Origin: Prochlorococcus sp. AG-363-P08
Lineage (GTDB): Bacteria > Cyanobacteriota > Cyanobacteriia > PCC-6307 > Cyanobiaceae
Direction of reading: 5' to 3'
DNA length: 64,000 bases
Assembly (NCBI GenBank): GCA_003278195.1
Contig: QCGE01000001.1
Location: 124,001 to 188,000 of the forward strand
Shown: piece after piece, positions 56,953-64,000 of the stretch
Layout: each line of letters begins with the position of its first letter
Position numbering within the stretch: position 1 is the first letter of the stretch
Notes under the pieces: generated by a model
What the model was told of the DNA's origin: nothing
Seen by the model: only the letters and a program-made list of their open reading frames with translations
The model's database searches: none
Program-made: the position numbers and the translations under genes

Positions 56953-58278
56953 TTATAGAACCTGACTGCCCTTGTGAATGGTTTTTGCCCAATAAAGTCT
57001 TTTAGGCAAAACAACCATACGTAAAGTAACCCATGGAATGACTACAAACCAATGTGCCAAATAAGCAATGGCAATTATCAATTGCAGGGGATTTGGAGCT
57101 GGTAATTTAGGACCCTCGCTAATCCTTTTACACCCTTTCCAGTAAGCCAATCCTGAGACACTAAATGCAACCAAAGAAAGTGGCCAGTATACAGGGAAAG
57201 TACTGGTCAAAAATGTTGTGATTAAATCAGAAATAGCTACTACTGGAAGAGCGTATTGGAGCAGAAAGAAACACGCTAGATCGCGCCTTTGAGAAAAAGA
57301 TAACTGATTAGAAAACAAAATTGACCAATAATCAAAAAATCTCTGCAATCCACCTTCAGCCCATCTTTGACGCTGCCTCCACAGTGCAGGCAAGGTATCA
57401 ACAGCTTCCTCTTTTACAGGTGGATCCCATAAGAGTCCTATAAGAGAGCCAGACAATAAAAATCTAAACGTAAGATCTAAGTCATCAGTCAACGTATCTT
57501 CATTGAAACCACCACAAGCTTCTAAAGCATCGCGCCTTAATAATTGTCCATTACCCCGAAGATCACCAACCCCACCAGTCGCTAATCTGCCCTCTTGAAT
57601 CAAGGCATCCATAGCCATTTCCATGGCCTGTAGCTTAGTCAAATAATTTTGATCAGAATTAATAACAGCCTTACGCAACTGAACTGCAGACCAATTATTA
57701 TTTCTCGCAAAAAAAACAACTCGTTTCAATAAATCATCTTGTAATTGTGCATCTGCATCGAGAATTAATAACCATTCACCTCTTACATTCTTCAAAACTT
57801 GATTAAGGGCACCTGACTTGCCACCTCCTTGATCAGGCTTACGGTGAATAACATTTAATAGAGGAAAACGACTTTGTAATTCATCTAAAAGAACTGATGT
57901 TCGATCTGTACTTCCATCATTAACTATCCAAATAGATAATTGTTTATTTGGATACTTTATAGACGAAAGACGCTCTACTAATCTGTTAATCACATTCTCT
58001 TCATCTCTTGCCGCAACAACAATATCTACAGTCGGCCAATCTGCTTCAGTCATTAAGTCGATTGCAGAGTCTTTTCCACCTTTAAACAAACGATCGTTCT
58101 GTTTCAAAACAGCGCGAAGTCCAAACCCCCCTAAGAAGAACGCAAGGGTAATTGCAGGGAAAAGACTCCTACCCGCCTCTAACCAATGGGGGGCTGCCCC
58201 TGCCCAGCCACAGACGATAAGAAATAAGGCCGTCTTGCCGCGTCGGTAATCACCACCAGTCACAGCGGCCGCAGCCAT
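56953..58278 (-). CDS. Membrane glycosyltransferase, processive GT2 type
   Basis: A 441-residue family 2 glycosyltransferase with two N-terminal membrane segments (about 15-55), the GT-A domain, and three or four C-terminal helices. The D,D,D,QxxRW set is visible: Asp in NDGSTD, DAD in LILDADAQLQ, TDDLDLTFRF, and QRQRWAEGGLQRF. This set marks processive beta-glycan synthases such as BcsA/IcaA relatives. The polymer is unknown. It follows SpoIID-like gene by 24 bases on the same strand. ATG start; an alternative is not required. Confidence 0.9.
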   Translation of the reverse strand: MAAAAVTGGDYRRGKTALFLIVCGWAGAAPHWLEAGRSLFPAITLAFFLGGFGLRAVLKQNDRLFKGGKDSAIDLMTEADWPTVDIVVAARDEENVINRLVERLSSIKYPNKQLSIWIVNDGSTDRTSVLLDELQSRFPLLNVIHRKPDQGGGKSGALNQVLKNVRGEWLLILDADAQLQDDLLKRVVFFARNNNWSAVQLRKAVINSDQNYLTKLQAMEMAMDALIQEGRLATGGVGDLRGNGQLLRRDALEACGGFNEDTLTDDLDLTFRFLLSGSLIGLLWDPPVKEEAVDTLPALWRQRQRWAEGGLQRFFDYWSILFSNQLSFSQRRDLACFFLLQYALPVVAISDLITTFLTSTFPVYWPLSLVAFSVSGLAYWKGCKRISEGPKLPAPNPLQLIIAIAYLAHWFVVIPWVTLRMVVLPKRLYWAKTIHKGSQVL

Positions 58279-58302
58279 GGAAAATCCAAAATCTCAAAGA
58301 CT

Positions 58303-59889
58303 CTAAAGGGAATTCTTGAAGTCACGCAAAATTCCATAAGTAGTTCCTGGGTAGTAATGATCCAAAATTTCTTCTGTAGACCAAGATCTCCTTGCTAAAT
58401 CAATAGCACCTGCTTGAGACAAACCGACACCATGCCCAAAACCACCACCAGTAAAAAGCCATCTCCCAGGACGTAATCGTTCAAGAACAAACAAAGTGCT
58501 TGGCAATTGAGGGAGATAACGACGAATTTTATCTAGAGTCAAAACAATTGGCCCATGATTACCGCCAAAGCCTATTTGCATTGCCGTGACACGACCGCTA
58601 TTCCCTCTCTCGAGAACCTTCAAAGAAATCGGCTTGCCTATATCAGGAAAATCAAGGATCAAAGCCTGATAAAGATCTTCATAGGTAAGAGTTCTGGACC
58701 AACGAAATCGCTTATGGCTATTTCCAAAAGCAAAGTCAGATTTTTCTAAAAATCTTTTTAAAGAACCCTTTTCCCTAAAAGGTAGTGAAAAACTTTTCGC
58801 CCAAAAATCCGGGCCATCAAGCCTAGATCGAAAATATGGGAGAGGTTCCATAGCCCAAGCCTCTTGCGCAGAAGCCATTACACCACCATTTGTTGCGTGA
58901 TAGAAAGCATTAATGGGTTTACCTTGCCAACTAAGAACTTTGCCTGAAGTCTTTGCTATTGCTTGCTTAACTACAGAATCTGCTTGAGAGGGATCTTTAT
59001 AAACCTGACATTGGGTACTGCTGCATAAGTGAAATCCATCAACCACAAAACGATGACTATTCGCAAGAGCCCAAGTCCTAGCCAAAACTGATTGGGCCGC
59101 TAATGCGGCCGAGGGTGCTCTAGAACCAATTTCATGAGGAACAACCCCTGCCAAGTAATTATCCATATTCACCTGCTCAATTAATGTCCAAGTCCCATAG
59201 GCATCGCGTTGAATACGAAAGGGGCCTTTATAAATTCCTCCATTCCATTTCATACCCTCAGAAGCTCTAATGATCAAAGGGCCAATAAGAGGACGATCAA
59301 TACTTGGACTCACCAGAACTGGCAGTGTAACTTCAGTAAATATTTCTTTACTTAGAATTGATCTAACCCCACTAGGGGGATTCACATCCTTACGAAACCA
59401 AACTTCCCAATCTTTTGGACGAGCCACAAAAGCTCCCACACCAGATTCGCGGAGAAGTAATGCAACACGTTCAGCAGATTCAAAGCTCGCAAAGGGTCCA
59501 GAAATTTGTCTTTCAAAATGAAGAGTCTTTCCAAGTGGAAAATTTTTCCAAAGCAAGTTGATATCTTTGGCTTTATGAATAAAGCCTGTTGCATCCTCCA
59601 AGGCTAGAGGAGTACCTGCAGCTTCTAATCGAAGAGGCTCTGGAAGAACACCAGATACTTTCTTTTGTCCTAAATAATGCTCTAAAGCCACCCACAATGT
59701 CCTTGTCTTAATTGCGTTTGGAGGAGGAGTCACAGTCCAATGAGTTTGGACAAGCAACATTTCTTTAGCCACCAAAGGAGCCTTTTTACAGCCACCTAAA
59801 AGACTTGGGAGTAGAAGGAATAAACACCAGAATTTGATGTCTTTAAATAGAGCAGACAAAAAAGATCTGTTACTAGTAAGGCCATGCAC
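58303..59889 (-). CDS. SpoIID/LytB-domain lipoprotein
   Basis: A 528-residue protein of the SpoIID amidase-activator/lytic transglycosylase-like family. The N terminus has a lipobox (LLLPSLLGGCKK), predicting a lipid-anchored exported protein. The SpoIID domain lies at about residues 215-500: MDNYLAGVVPHEIGSRAPSAALAAQSVLARTWAL, then FYHATNGGVMASAQEAW and GFGHGVGLSQAGAIDLARRSWS, which hold the conserved acidic/His residues. Such proteins act on peptidoglycan. Divergent from rpmI; co-directional with the glycosyltransferase. Confidence 0.9.
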   Translation of the reverse strand: MHGLTSNRSFLSALFKDIKFWCLFLLLPSLLGGCKKAPLVAKEMLLVQTHWTVTPPPNAIKTRTLWVALEHYLGQKKVSGVLPEPLRLEAAGTPLALEDATGFIHKAKDINLLWKNFPLGKTLHFERQISGPFASFESAERVALLLRESGVGAFVARPKDWEVWFRKDVNPPSGVRSILSKEIFTEVTLPVLVSPSIDRPLIGPLIIRASEGMKWNGGIYKGPFRIQRDAYGTWTLIEQVNMDNYLAGVVPHEIGSRAPSAALAAQSVLARTWALANSHRFVVDGFHLCSSTQCQVYKDPSQADSVVKQAIAKTSGKVLSWQGKPINAFYHATNGGVMASAQEAWAMEPLPYFRSRLDGPDFWAKSFSLPFREKGSLKRFLEKSDFAFGNSHKRFRWSRTLTYEDLYQALILDFPDIGKPISLKVLERGNSGRVTAMQIGFGGNHGPIVLTLDKIRRYLPQLPSTLFVLERLRPGRWLFTGGGFGHGVGLSQAGAIDLARRSWSTEEILDHYYPGTTYGILRDFKNSL

Positions 59890-59966
59890 AAATAAAGCAA
59901 TAATTAGATGATTTGTCTAAGGGCAGGTCCAGGTCCTAGGGTTAGGAATTGTGCAAAGCTAGAAAA

Positions 59967-60164
59967 ATGCCAAAGCTAAAGACCCGCAAAGCTGCTGCAA
60001 AGCGGTTCAAAGCAACTGGCACTGGCAAATTCATGCGTCGTCGTGCATTCCGGAATCATTTGCTTGATCACAAGAGCACTAAGCTCAAAAGGCATCTTGC
60101 CACCAAAGCAGTTGTTGATGATCGAGATGCCGAAAATGTAGCCCTAATGCTTCCTTACGCATAG
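59967..60164 (+). CDS. rpmI: Ribosomal protein bL35
   Basis: A 65-residue 50S protein starting [20 protein letters not shown], the canonical L35 start; I take ATG 59967 rather than the in-frame TTG at 59949 further up. The rest ([31 protein letters not shown]) matches the family. It precedes rplT by 47 bases, forming the conserved rpmI-rplT pair. Confidence 0.97.
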   Translation: MPKLKTRKAAAKRFKATGTGKFMRRRAFRNHLLDHKSTKLKRHLATKAVVDDRDAENVALMLPYA

Positions 60165-60211
60165 TCGTAAAGCAATTTCAATTTTGATGTCCACTAAATT
60201 AATTAAATCCA

Positions 60212-60556
60212 ATGGCTCGAGTTAAGAGAGGCAATGTTGCCAGAAAACGTCGGAACAAAATCCTAAAGCTCGCTCGTGGCTTTAGAGGTAGCAACGGCAG
60301 GCTATTCCGCACAGCAAATCAACGAGTGATGAAGGCCCTTTGTAATGCCTATAGAGATCGTCGCCGTAGAAAACGTGATTTCCGACGCCTTTGGATTAGT
60401 CGGATCAATGCCGCCGCACGGCTAAATGGATTTAGCTATAGCCGCCTAATAGGAGGTCTAAAAAAGGCGGATGTTCGACTAAATAGAAAAATGCTTGCTC
60501 AAATTGCAGTTTTGGACCCACAAAGCTTTAGCCAAGTAGTCACTTCGGCTAAATAG
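60212..60556 (+). CDS. rplT: Ribosomal protein bL20
   Basis: A 114-residue 50S assembly protein: [37 protein letters not shown], then [19 protein letters not shown] and [17 protein letters not shown]. Typical length and basic N terminus. In other bacteria L20 represses its own operon through mRNA binding; I saw no clear mimic here. ATG start. Confidence 0.98.
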   Translation: MARVKRGNVARKRRNKILKLARGFRGSNGRLFRTANQRVMKALCNAYRDRRRRKRDFRRLWISRINAAARLNGFSYSRLIGGLKKADVRLNRKMLAQIAVLDPQSFSQVVTSAK

Positions 60557-60557
60557 C

Positions 60558-60580
60558 ATTAGTTTTACAACTACTAATTA
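60558..60580 (+). terminator. Weak hairpin after rplT
   Basis: ATTAGT (60558-60563) and ACTAAT (60573-60578) pair around a nine-base loop two bases beyond the rplT stop. The stem has only one G-C pair and the following sequence is TATTT, so this is at best a weak terminator. Confidence 0.25.
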
Positions 60581-60588
60581 TTTAATGC

Positions 60589-61050
60589 ATGCTTGAATTT
60601 GTAGGCTTTTTATCAAGCTCTGATAAAAAAATACTAGAAATGTTATATCAAGCAGGTTTCTCTGTTCAAGAGAATTCTTCAGCTTGTCTATTAGGAAAGA
60701 AATTTTTTGGATTTCTAGTTAAATCAGAAAAGAAAATAATTATATGCACTAAAAATGCAATGGAAATGGGAGGCCATTTCTTCCCAAGGTCCTATGGTGA
60801 CTTTGATCCTACAATGATTTATATAAGAAAAGCATTAAGACATGAAGCAGTGCATGCAGCTCAGCTTTGCAACCAAGACCAATTACTTAAAATGGTTGAA
60901 AAAGATAAAATGAAATTACACCCTTACAAAAAAGAGGCTCTAAAAGGTTCAACAAGAATCTCAGGCAACCAAGAAAAAGAATATGAAGCTTACTGGATGG
61001 AAGACAGGCCAAAACTTGTCAAACTAGCAATCAAAAAATATTGTTTTTGA
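60589..61050 (+). CDS. Small HEXXH-motif protein, putative metallohydrolase (153 aa)
   Basis: No named family is recognised. The protein has the zinc-type motif HEAVH in ALRHEAVHAAQLCNQ (about residues 86-100) and a downstream acidic stretch NQEKEYEAYWMEDRP (about 128-142) that could supply the third ligand, as in gluzincins. The spacing is about 45 residues. A membrane segment is not evident; the N-terminal third is mildly apolar. It begins with ATG 32 bases after rplT on the same strand. Role unknown; enzymatic activity is inference from the motif. Confidence 0.75.
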   Translation: MLEFVGFLSSSDKKILEMLYQAGFSVQENSSACLLGKKFFGFLVKSEKKIIICTKNAMEMGGHFFPRSYGDFDPTMIYIRKALRHEAVHAAQLCNQDQLLKMVEKDKMKLHPYKKEALKGSTRISGNQEKEYEAYWMEDRPKLVKLAIKKYCF

Positions 61051-61080
61051 ATCAAAGAAATAAAAAAATATCAACTGAAG

Positions 61081-61251
61081 TTACAACAAATTCACTGTAG
61101 AAATACCAGAAGAAGGCTCTGAGCATGGAAGACCAAGCATTGCCAACCTCAACTCAAGCTCCTGAATACTTATCTTCTGGCGAATAAGTTCTATACGAGG
61201 TGTCGTGAAAGGTTGAACAAACCCGTTAACCGTAGTCACAGAATCGGTCAT
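61081..61251 (-). CDS. Candidate small protein (56 aa)
   Basis: An ATG frame of 56 residues, starting MTDSVTTVNGFVQPFTTPRI and continuing with a helix-like stretch (ELIRQKISIQELELRLAML). It is convergent with the HEXXH gene 30 bases away. The composition is protein-like and its G+C content is above that of the AT-rich gap next to it. A -10-like TATCAT occurs about 20 bases ahead of the start. I do not recognise the family. Confidence 0.55.
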   Translation of the reverse strand: MTDSVTTVNGFVQPFTTPRIELIRQKISIQELELRLAMLGLPCSEPSSGISTVNLL

Positions 61252-61551
61252 GGCCCTACAAGTAGTGTCTTATGATAATGAACAAGTTGTAACACACTAT
61301 TTATGGTGGTTCTAATTTAGTAGAAAATTTTTTGAATTTGTAAAAAAGAAAAGAAGAGTCTCAGTAAGTTCGGTTTTACAAGTTAGTACTAGCAAGATGT
61401 GTTGAAATCTTGTATAAGAAGCTACTTCCGATATAACTTGCTCTCTATTGCATTATTAAAGCTTTAATGGGGTTACCTCTAGATAATCCAAATGAGCAAC
61501 TAAAAAAATGCTTGATCGATTCCTCGAAGAAAAATCAAAATCTTATAAACC
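61252..61551. other. 300-base gap upstream of the TPR gene
   Basis: AT-rich gap between the small minus-strand gene and the TPR protein on plus. It must contain promoters for both. No tRNA or clear ncRNA is seen. A 57-residue ATG frame starting at 61467 runs into the TPR gene in another frame and was rejected as probably spurious. Confidence 0.4.
61276..61293 (-). promoter_or_regulatory. HLR1-like imperfect direct repeat upstream of the 56-residue gene
   Basis: On minus the sequence reads GTTACAAC-TT-GTTCATTA: a near-match to one HLR1 half (consensus G/T-TTACA-A/T-A/T) and a poor second half, with the expected two-base spacing. It overlaps the start of the TATCAT -10-like box. HLR1 is the RpaB site of cyanobacteria. 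The second half matches only five of eight positions, so this is weak. Confidence 0.22.
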
Positions 61552-62109
61552 ATGAACATTCTCGTCCCACAAACTTATCTAATTGGCCTGATAGCACTGC
61601 TGACTGTAGTAGCAGTCTTAGTAGGCAGTCAGCTTCTTAGAGTCAGGCGTGACGAAATCAACCTTATAAAACTTGAAAAAGCTGACGCTTCCTCTTCTGC
61701 GGAAGCTTCAAAACTTTATGAACTCGCATCTGTCCAATTACGTAAACGTTTATATCCACAAGCGGTCTCAACACTACGCAAAGCTCGAAAACATCTTTCC
61801 GGAGAACCTGATGAGGCAAAAGCCCTAATAGAGAATGCACTTGGATTCGCATTAGCAGCACAAAGCGACTTTGCCTCAGCAGTTAAGCATTATCGAACTG
61901 CAATAGAATCTAAAGAAGATTATCCAGTGGCCTTAAACAACCTAGCCTTTGCTCAAGAACGCCTAAAAGAAACATCTGAAGCCTTGCAACTATATAAAAA
62001 GGTTTTAAAATTAGACCCTAAAAACAAAACAGCTCTCAAGCAAATAAAGCGTTTAGAAAAAGCTGGCGCCAAAGACTCTCCAGAGATATCTGATACCCAA
62101 GGTTTTTAG
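61552..62109 (+). CDS. Membrane-anchored TPR protein
   Basis: A 185-residue protein with an N-terminal membrane helix (about residues 5-27; YLIGLIALLTVVAVLVGSQLL), a short coil and TPR repeats from about residue 55 to 165 (AQSDFASAVKHYRTAIESK, PVALNNLAFAQERLKETSEALQLYKKVLKLDPKN). It resembles the cyanobacterial TPR proteins that stand near photosystem genes; the exact orthologue is not clear to me. ATG start, 50 bases before thiG on the same strand. Confidence 0.85.
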   Translation: MNILVPQTYLIGLIALLTVVAVLVGSQLLRVRRDEINLIKLEKADASSSAEASKLYELASVQLRKRLYPQAVSTLRKARKHLSGEPDEAKALIENALGFALAAQSDFASAVKHYRTAIESKEDYPVALNNLAFAQERLKETSEALQLYKKVLKLDPKNKTALKQIKRLEKAGAKDSPEISDTQGF

Positions 62110-62159
62110 CCAAATGGTCTCACTATTTATAAAAAAATAATTTTTCTTATTACAATAAA

Positions 62160-62984
62160 ATGAAAAATATGACAGACACAGATAAAGATGATTTTCTAGA
62201 GATAGCTGGTAAAAGCTTTAAGAGTAGGCTTTTTACAGGGACTGGTAAATACCAGAGTATCACTCAAATGAAAAGTAGTCTTCAACGCTCAGATTGTGAA
62301 GTAATAACTGTTGCAGTTCGACGTGTTCAGGAAAACCAAAAAGGCCATGAAGGCCTTATTGAAGCAATAGATTGGTCAAAGTTTTGGATGCTCCCTAATA
62401 CTGCTGGCTGTAAAACTGCTGAGGAAGCAGTTCGTATTGCTCGTTTAGGTCGAGAGTTAGCAAAACTGGCAGGACAAAATAATAATAATTTTGTAAAGTT
62501 AGAAGTAATTAATGATAGTAAATATCTCCTCCCTGACCCTATAGGAACAATCGAAGCTGCTGAAAAGTTAGTAAGGGAAGGCTTTGTAGTGCTGCCTTAT
62601 ATTAATGCCGATCCAATGCTTGCGAAAAGACTTGAAGAAGTGGGCTGTGCAACTGTTATGCCCCTTGGTTCACCAATAGGTTCAGGTCAAGGGTTGAAAA
62701 ATTTCGCCAATATTCAATTGATTATTGAGAATTCTAAAATTCCAGTAATAGTCGATGCAGGAATAGGTGTGCCTAGCGAAGCCGCACAAGCACTAGAGAT
62801 GGGTGCTGCGGCTGTATTAGTGAATAGCGCTATTGCACTAGCAAGAGATCCCATCGAAATGGCTGAGGCCATGAAAAAAGCTGTTCAAGCTGGGAGACAA
62901 GGATTCCTTGCAGGCAGGCTACAAGCATCGGAAGCCGCAATTCCTAGCTCTCCACAACAAGGAGTGTCATTTAAGCAAGATTGA
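62160..62984 (+). CDS. thiG: Thiazole synthase ThiG
   Basis: Forms the thiazole phosphate moiety of thiamine from deoxyxylulose 5-phosphate and ThiS-thiocarboxylate. The 274-residue TIM-barrel protein has [11 protein letters not shown], the [21 protein letters not shown] region, the Schiff-base Lys in VKLEVI, and the phosphate loops [11 protein letters not shown] and [19 protein letters not shown] start at 62160, or a second ATG three codons on. No TPP riboswitch is seen before it, in contrast with thiC at the other end of the window. Confidence 0.96.
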   Translation: MKNMTDTDKDDFLEIAGKSFKSRLFTGTGKYQSITQMKSSLQRSDCEVITVAVRRVQENQKGHEGLIEAIDWSKFWMLPNTAGCKTAEEAVRIARLGRELAKLAGQNNNNFVKLEVINDSKYLLPDPIGTIEAAEKLVREGFVVLPYINADPMLAKRLEEVGCATVMPLGSPIGSGQGLKNFANIQLIIENSKIPVIVDAGIGVPSEAAQALEMGAAAVLVNSAIALARDPIEMAEAMKKAVQAGRQGFLAGRLQASEAAIPSSPQQGVSFKQD

Positions 62985-63068
62985 CCGTCTCCATACATAA
63001 AGGAAGATGACGGAACCGAACAAGTTCCCATATATTTCCATAAGGTCCGCCGAGGTCAATAAAACAAA

Positions 63069-63236
63069 ATGTCTATTACAAAAGAAGAAGGTGGACGTCT
63101 AAATGCGTTTGCCCAGGAACCAAGGATTGAGGTTCTCAATACAGGGTCTCGTTTAGGAAATGGTATTCGACTATTTTTGCTAGTTGGTACAGTACTTTTG
63201 GTGACTCTCATTGCCTACACGTTAAGGATCAGCTGA
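63069..63236 (+). CDS. psb34: Psb34-like photosystem II assembly protein
   Basis: A 55-residue single-span protein. The N terminus (EEGGRLNAFAQEPRIE) is the Hlip-like motif that Psb34 (Ssl1498 in Synechocystis) shares with high-light-inducible proteins, and a membrane helix follows (IRLFLLVGTVLLVTLIAYTL). It lacks the chlorophyll-binding Hlip helix, so it is not a true Hli. Psb34 binds the RC47 assembly intermediate of photosystem II. The short size and position near sqdB are as expected. ATG start. Confidence 0.8.
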   Translation: MSITKEEGGRLNAFAQEPRIEVLNTGSRLGNGIRLFLLVGTVLLVTLIAYTLRIS

Positions 63237-63280
63237 AAAGCCTGTAATAGCTTCTTTGCTGAGCCAATTCGTTATTTCTG

Positions 63281-63286
63281 AAGGAG
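63281..63286 (+). promoter_or_regulatory. Ribosome-binding site setting the GTG start of sqdB
   Basis: AAGGAG ends six bases before the GTG at 63293 and is the clearest Shine-Dalgarno sequence in this part of the window. It supports GTG as the sqdB initiator, where the first residues MKVLVLGGDGFCG match the family start. Confidence 0.75.
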
Positions 63287-63292
63287 TTTGGG

Positions 63293-64000
63293 GTGAAAGT
63301 ATTAGTTCTTGGTGGTGACGGTTTCTGCGGATGGCCTTGTGCCGTCAATCTTGCAGATCAAGGTCATGATGTCCTTATCGTTGACAACCTCAGTCGACGA
63401 AAAATAGACATTGATCTTGAAGTCGAGTCACTAACTCCGATTTCAAGTATGAGTGATCGTTTAAAAGCTTGGGAAGAAGTTGGCGGAAAAGCTATGAGCT
63501 ACATCCACATGGATATAGCTCATGAATATCAGCGACTCCTTGATTTACTTATTTTAGAAAAGCCTGATGCAGTTGTTCACTTTGCCGAACAACGTGCAGC
63601 ACCATATTCAATGAAAACAAGCGCCACTAAGCGCTACACAGTAGATAACAATGTCAATGGGACACATAATCTGTTAACTGCAATCGTTGAAAGTGGTCAA
63701 GATATTCACATAGTTCACCTAGGCACAATGGGGGTTTACGGATATGGATCCCATCGAGGCGCAACTATTCCTGAAGGATATTTAAAAGTTGAAGTGCCAC
63801 AACCTGACGGAAGTCGCTTTGAAGAAGAAATTCTTCACCCTGCGAGCCCTGGCAGCGTGTATCACATGACCAAAACTTTGGATCAACTCCTATTTCTTTA
63901 TTACAACAAAAACGACCAAGTCCGTATCACAGACCTCCATCAAGGAATCGTTTGGGGGACTAATACTGATGCAACAAATAAGGATCTTCGATTAACCAAT
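63293..64000 (+). CDS. sqdB: UDP-sulfoquinovose synthase SqdB (3' end outside window)
   Basis: Makes UDP-sulfoquinovose from UDP-glucose and sulfite, the head-group donor of the thylakoid sulfolipid SQDG. 236 residues are present, beginning with the NAD loop VLGGDGFCGWPCAVNLADQG. The catalytic Thr is in HLGTMGVYGYG and the Tyr-Lys pair in SVYHMTKTLDQLLF. Sulfolipid replaces phospholipid in phosphate-poor Prochlorococcus, consistent with the organism call. Continues beyond the end of the window. Confidence 0.96.
   Translation, partial: MKVLVLGGDGFCGWPCAVNLADQGHDVLIVDNLSRRKIDIDLEVESLTPISSMSDRLKAWEEVGGKAMSYIHMDIAHEYQRLLDLLILEKPDAVVHFAEQRAAPYSMKTSATKRYTVDNNVNGTHNLLTAIVESGQDIHIVHLGTMGVYGYGSHRGATIPEGYLKVEVPQPDGSRFEEEILHPASPGSVYHMTKTLDQLLFLYYNKNDQVRITDLHQGIVWGTNTDATNKDLRLTN

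Noticed and set aside
61467-61640. 57-residue ATG frame running into the TPR gene
   Set aside because: It overlaps the TPR gene by 89 bases in another frame, with no ribosome site and a Ser/Asn-rich, non-conserved look.

Overview
The window is a piece of a cyanobacterial chromosome, almost certainly a marine Prochlorococcus. A low-light ecotype (SS120/MIT9211-like) is my guess from the moderate AT-richness; this is inference. The signs are: very tight packing with short intergenic gaps, AT-rich coding DNA, photosystem genes (psbZ, psb34), sulfolipid synthesis (sqdB), a Ycf27/RpaB-type response regulator, Ycf23, RNase J, a light-organism group 2 sigma factor, precorrin-8X methylmutase, and the clpP-clpX arrangement of picocyanobacteria. 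I see no rRNA, transposase, integrase, phage gene, CRISPR array or restriction system. This is core genome, not an island.

Layout. 1-5.4 kb: 3'-truncated thiC under a TPP riboswitch; a four-gene minus-strand run ruvB, TPR protein, M20 amidohydrolase, small membrane protein; then smpB and a small protein on plus. 5.4-13.5 kb: lysS with a small conserved-looking gene behind it, the RpaB-type regulator, the mreBCD cell-shape operon, ssb, a DedA protein and S-adenosylhomocysteinase. 13.5-21.4 kb: tsaE, a PfkB sugar kinase, mutY with a Nudix-like tail, an alpha/beta hydrolase, a sigma factor, mgtE, a glutathione peroxidase, twin CrcB fluoride channels and an SH3-like secreted protein. 21.4-30.2 kb: gyrB, miaA, infC, a GntR-type regulator, cysE, secA. 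30.2-36.1 kb: an ABC exporter, rfbB and rfbA (dTDP-sugar synthesis), an acetyltransferase, tRNA-Gly(GCC), ribH, psbZ.

36.2-50.8 kb: mutS, cobH, holA, a four-ACT-domain aspartokinase, uvrB, ycf23, tilS, RNase J, dapA, asd. Three lysine/threonine-pathway genes (lysC, dapA, asd) lie within 10 kb. 50.8-57 kb: trigger factor, clpP, clpX, an LRAT-like (NC-domain) protein and dnaX, all on plus. 57-64 kb: a processive-type glycosyltransferase, a SpoIID-like lipoprotein, rpmI-rplT, a small HEXXH protein, a TPR protein, thiG, psb34 and the 5' part of sqdB.

Nothing here forms an obvious new multi-gene system. The points most worth following are: the LRAT-like cysteine hydrolase translationally coupled to clpX; the small HEXXH protein; the MutY-Nudix fusion; and several short open frames in gaps (45, 51, 54, 56 and 57 codons), some of which may be real uncharacterised small proteins. 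Several start codons are TTG or GTG, and three convergent gene pairs overlap at their 3' ends, as expected of a streamlined genome.
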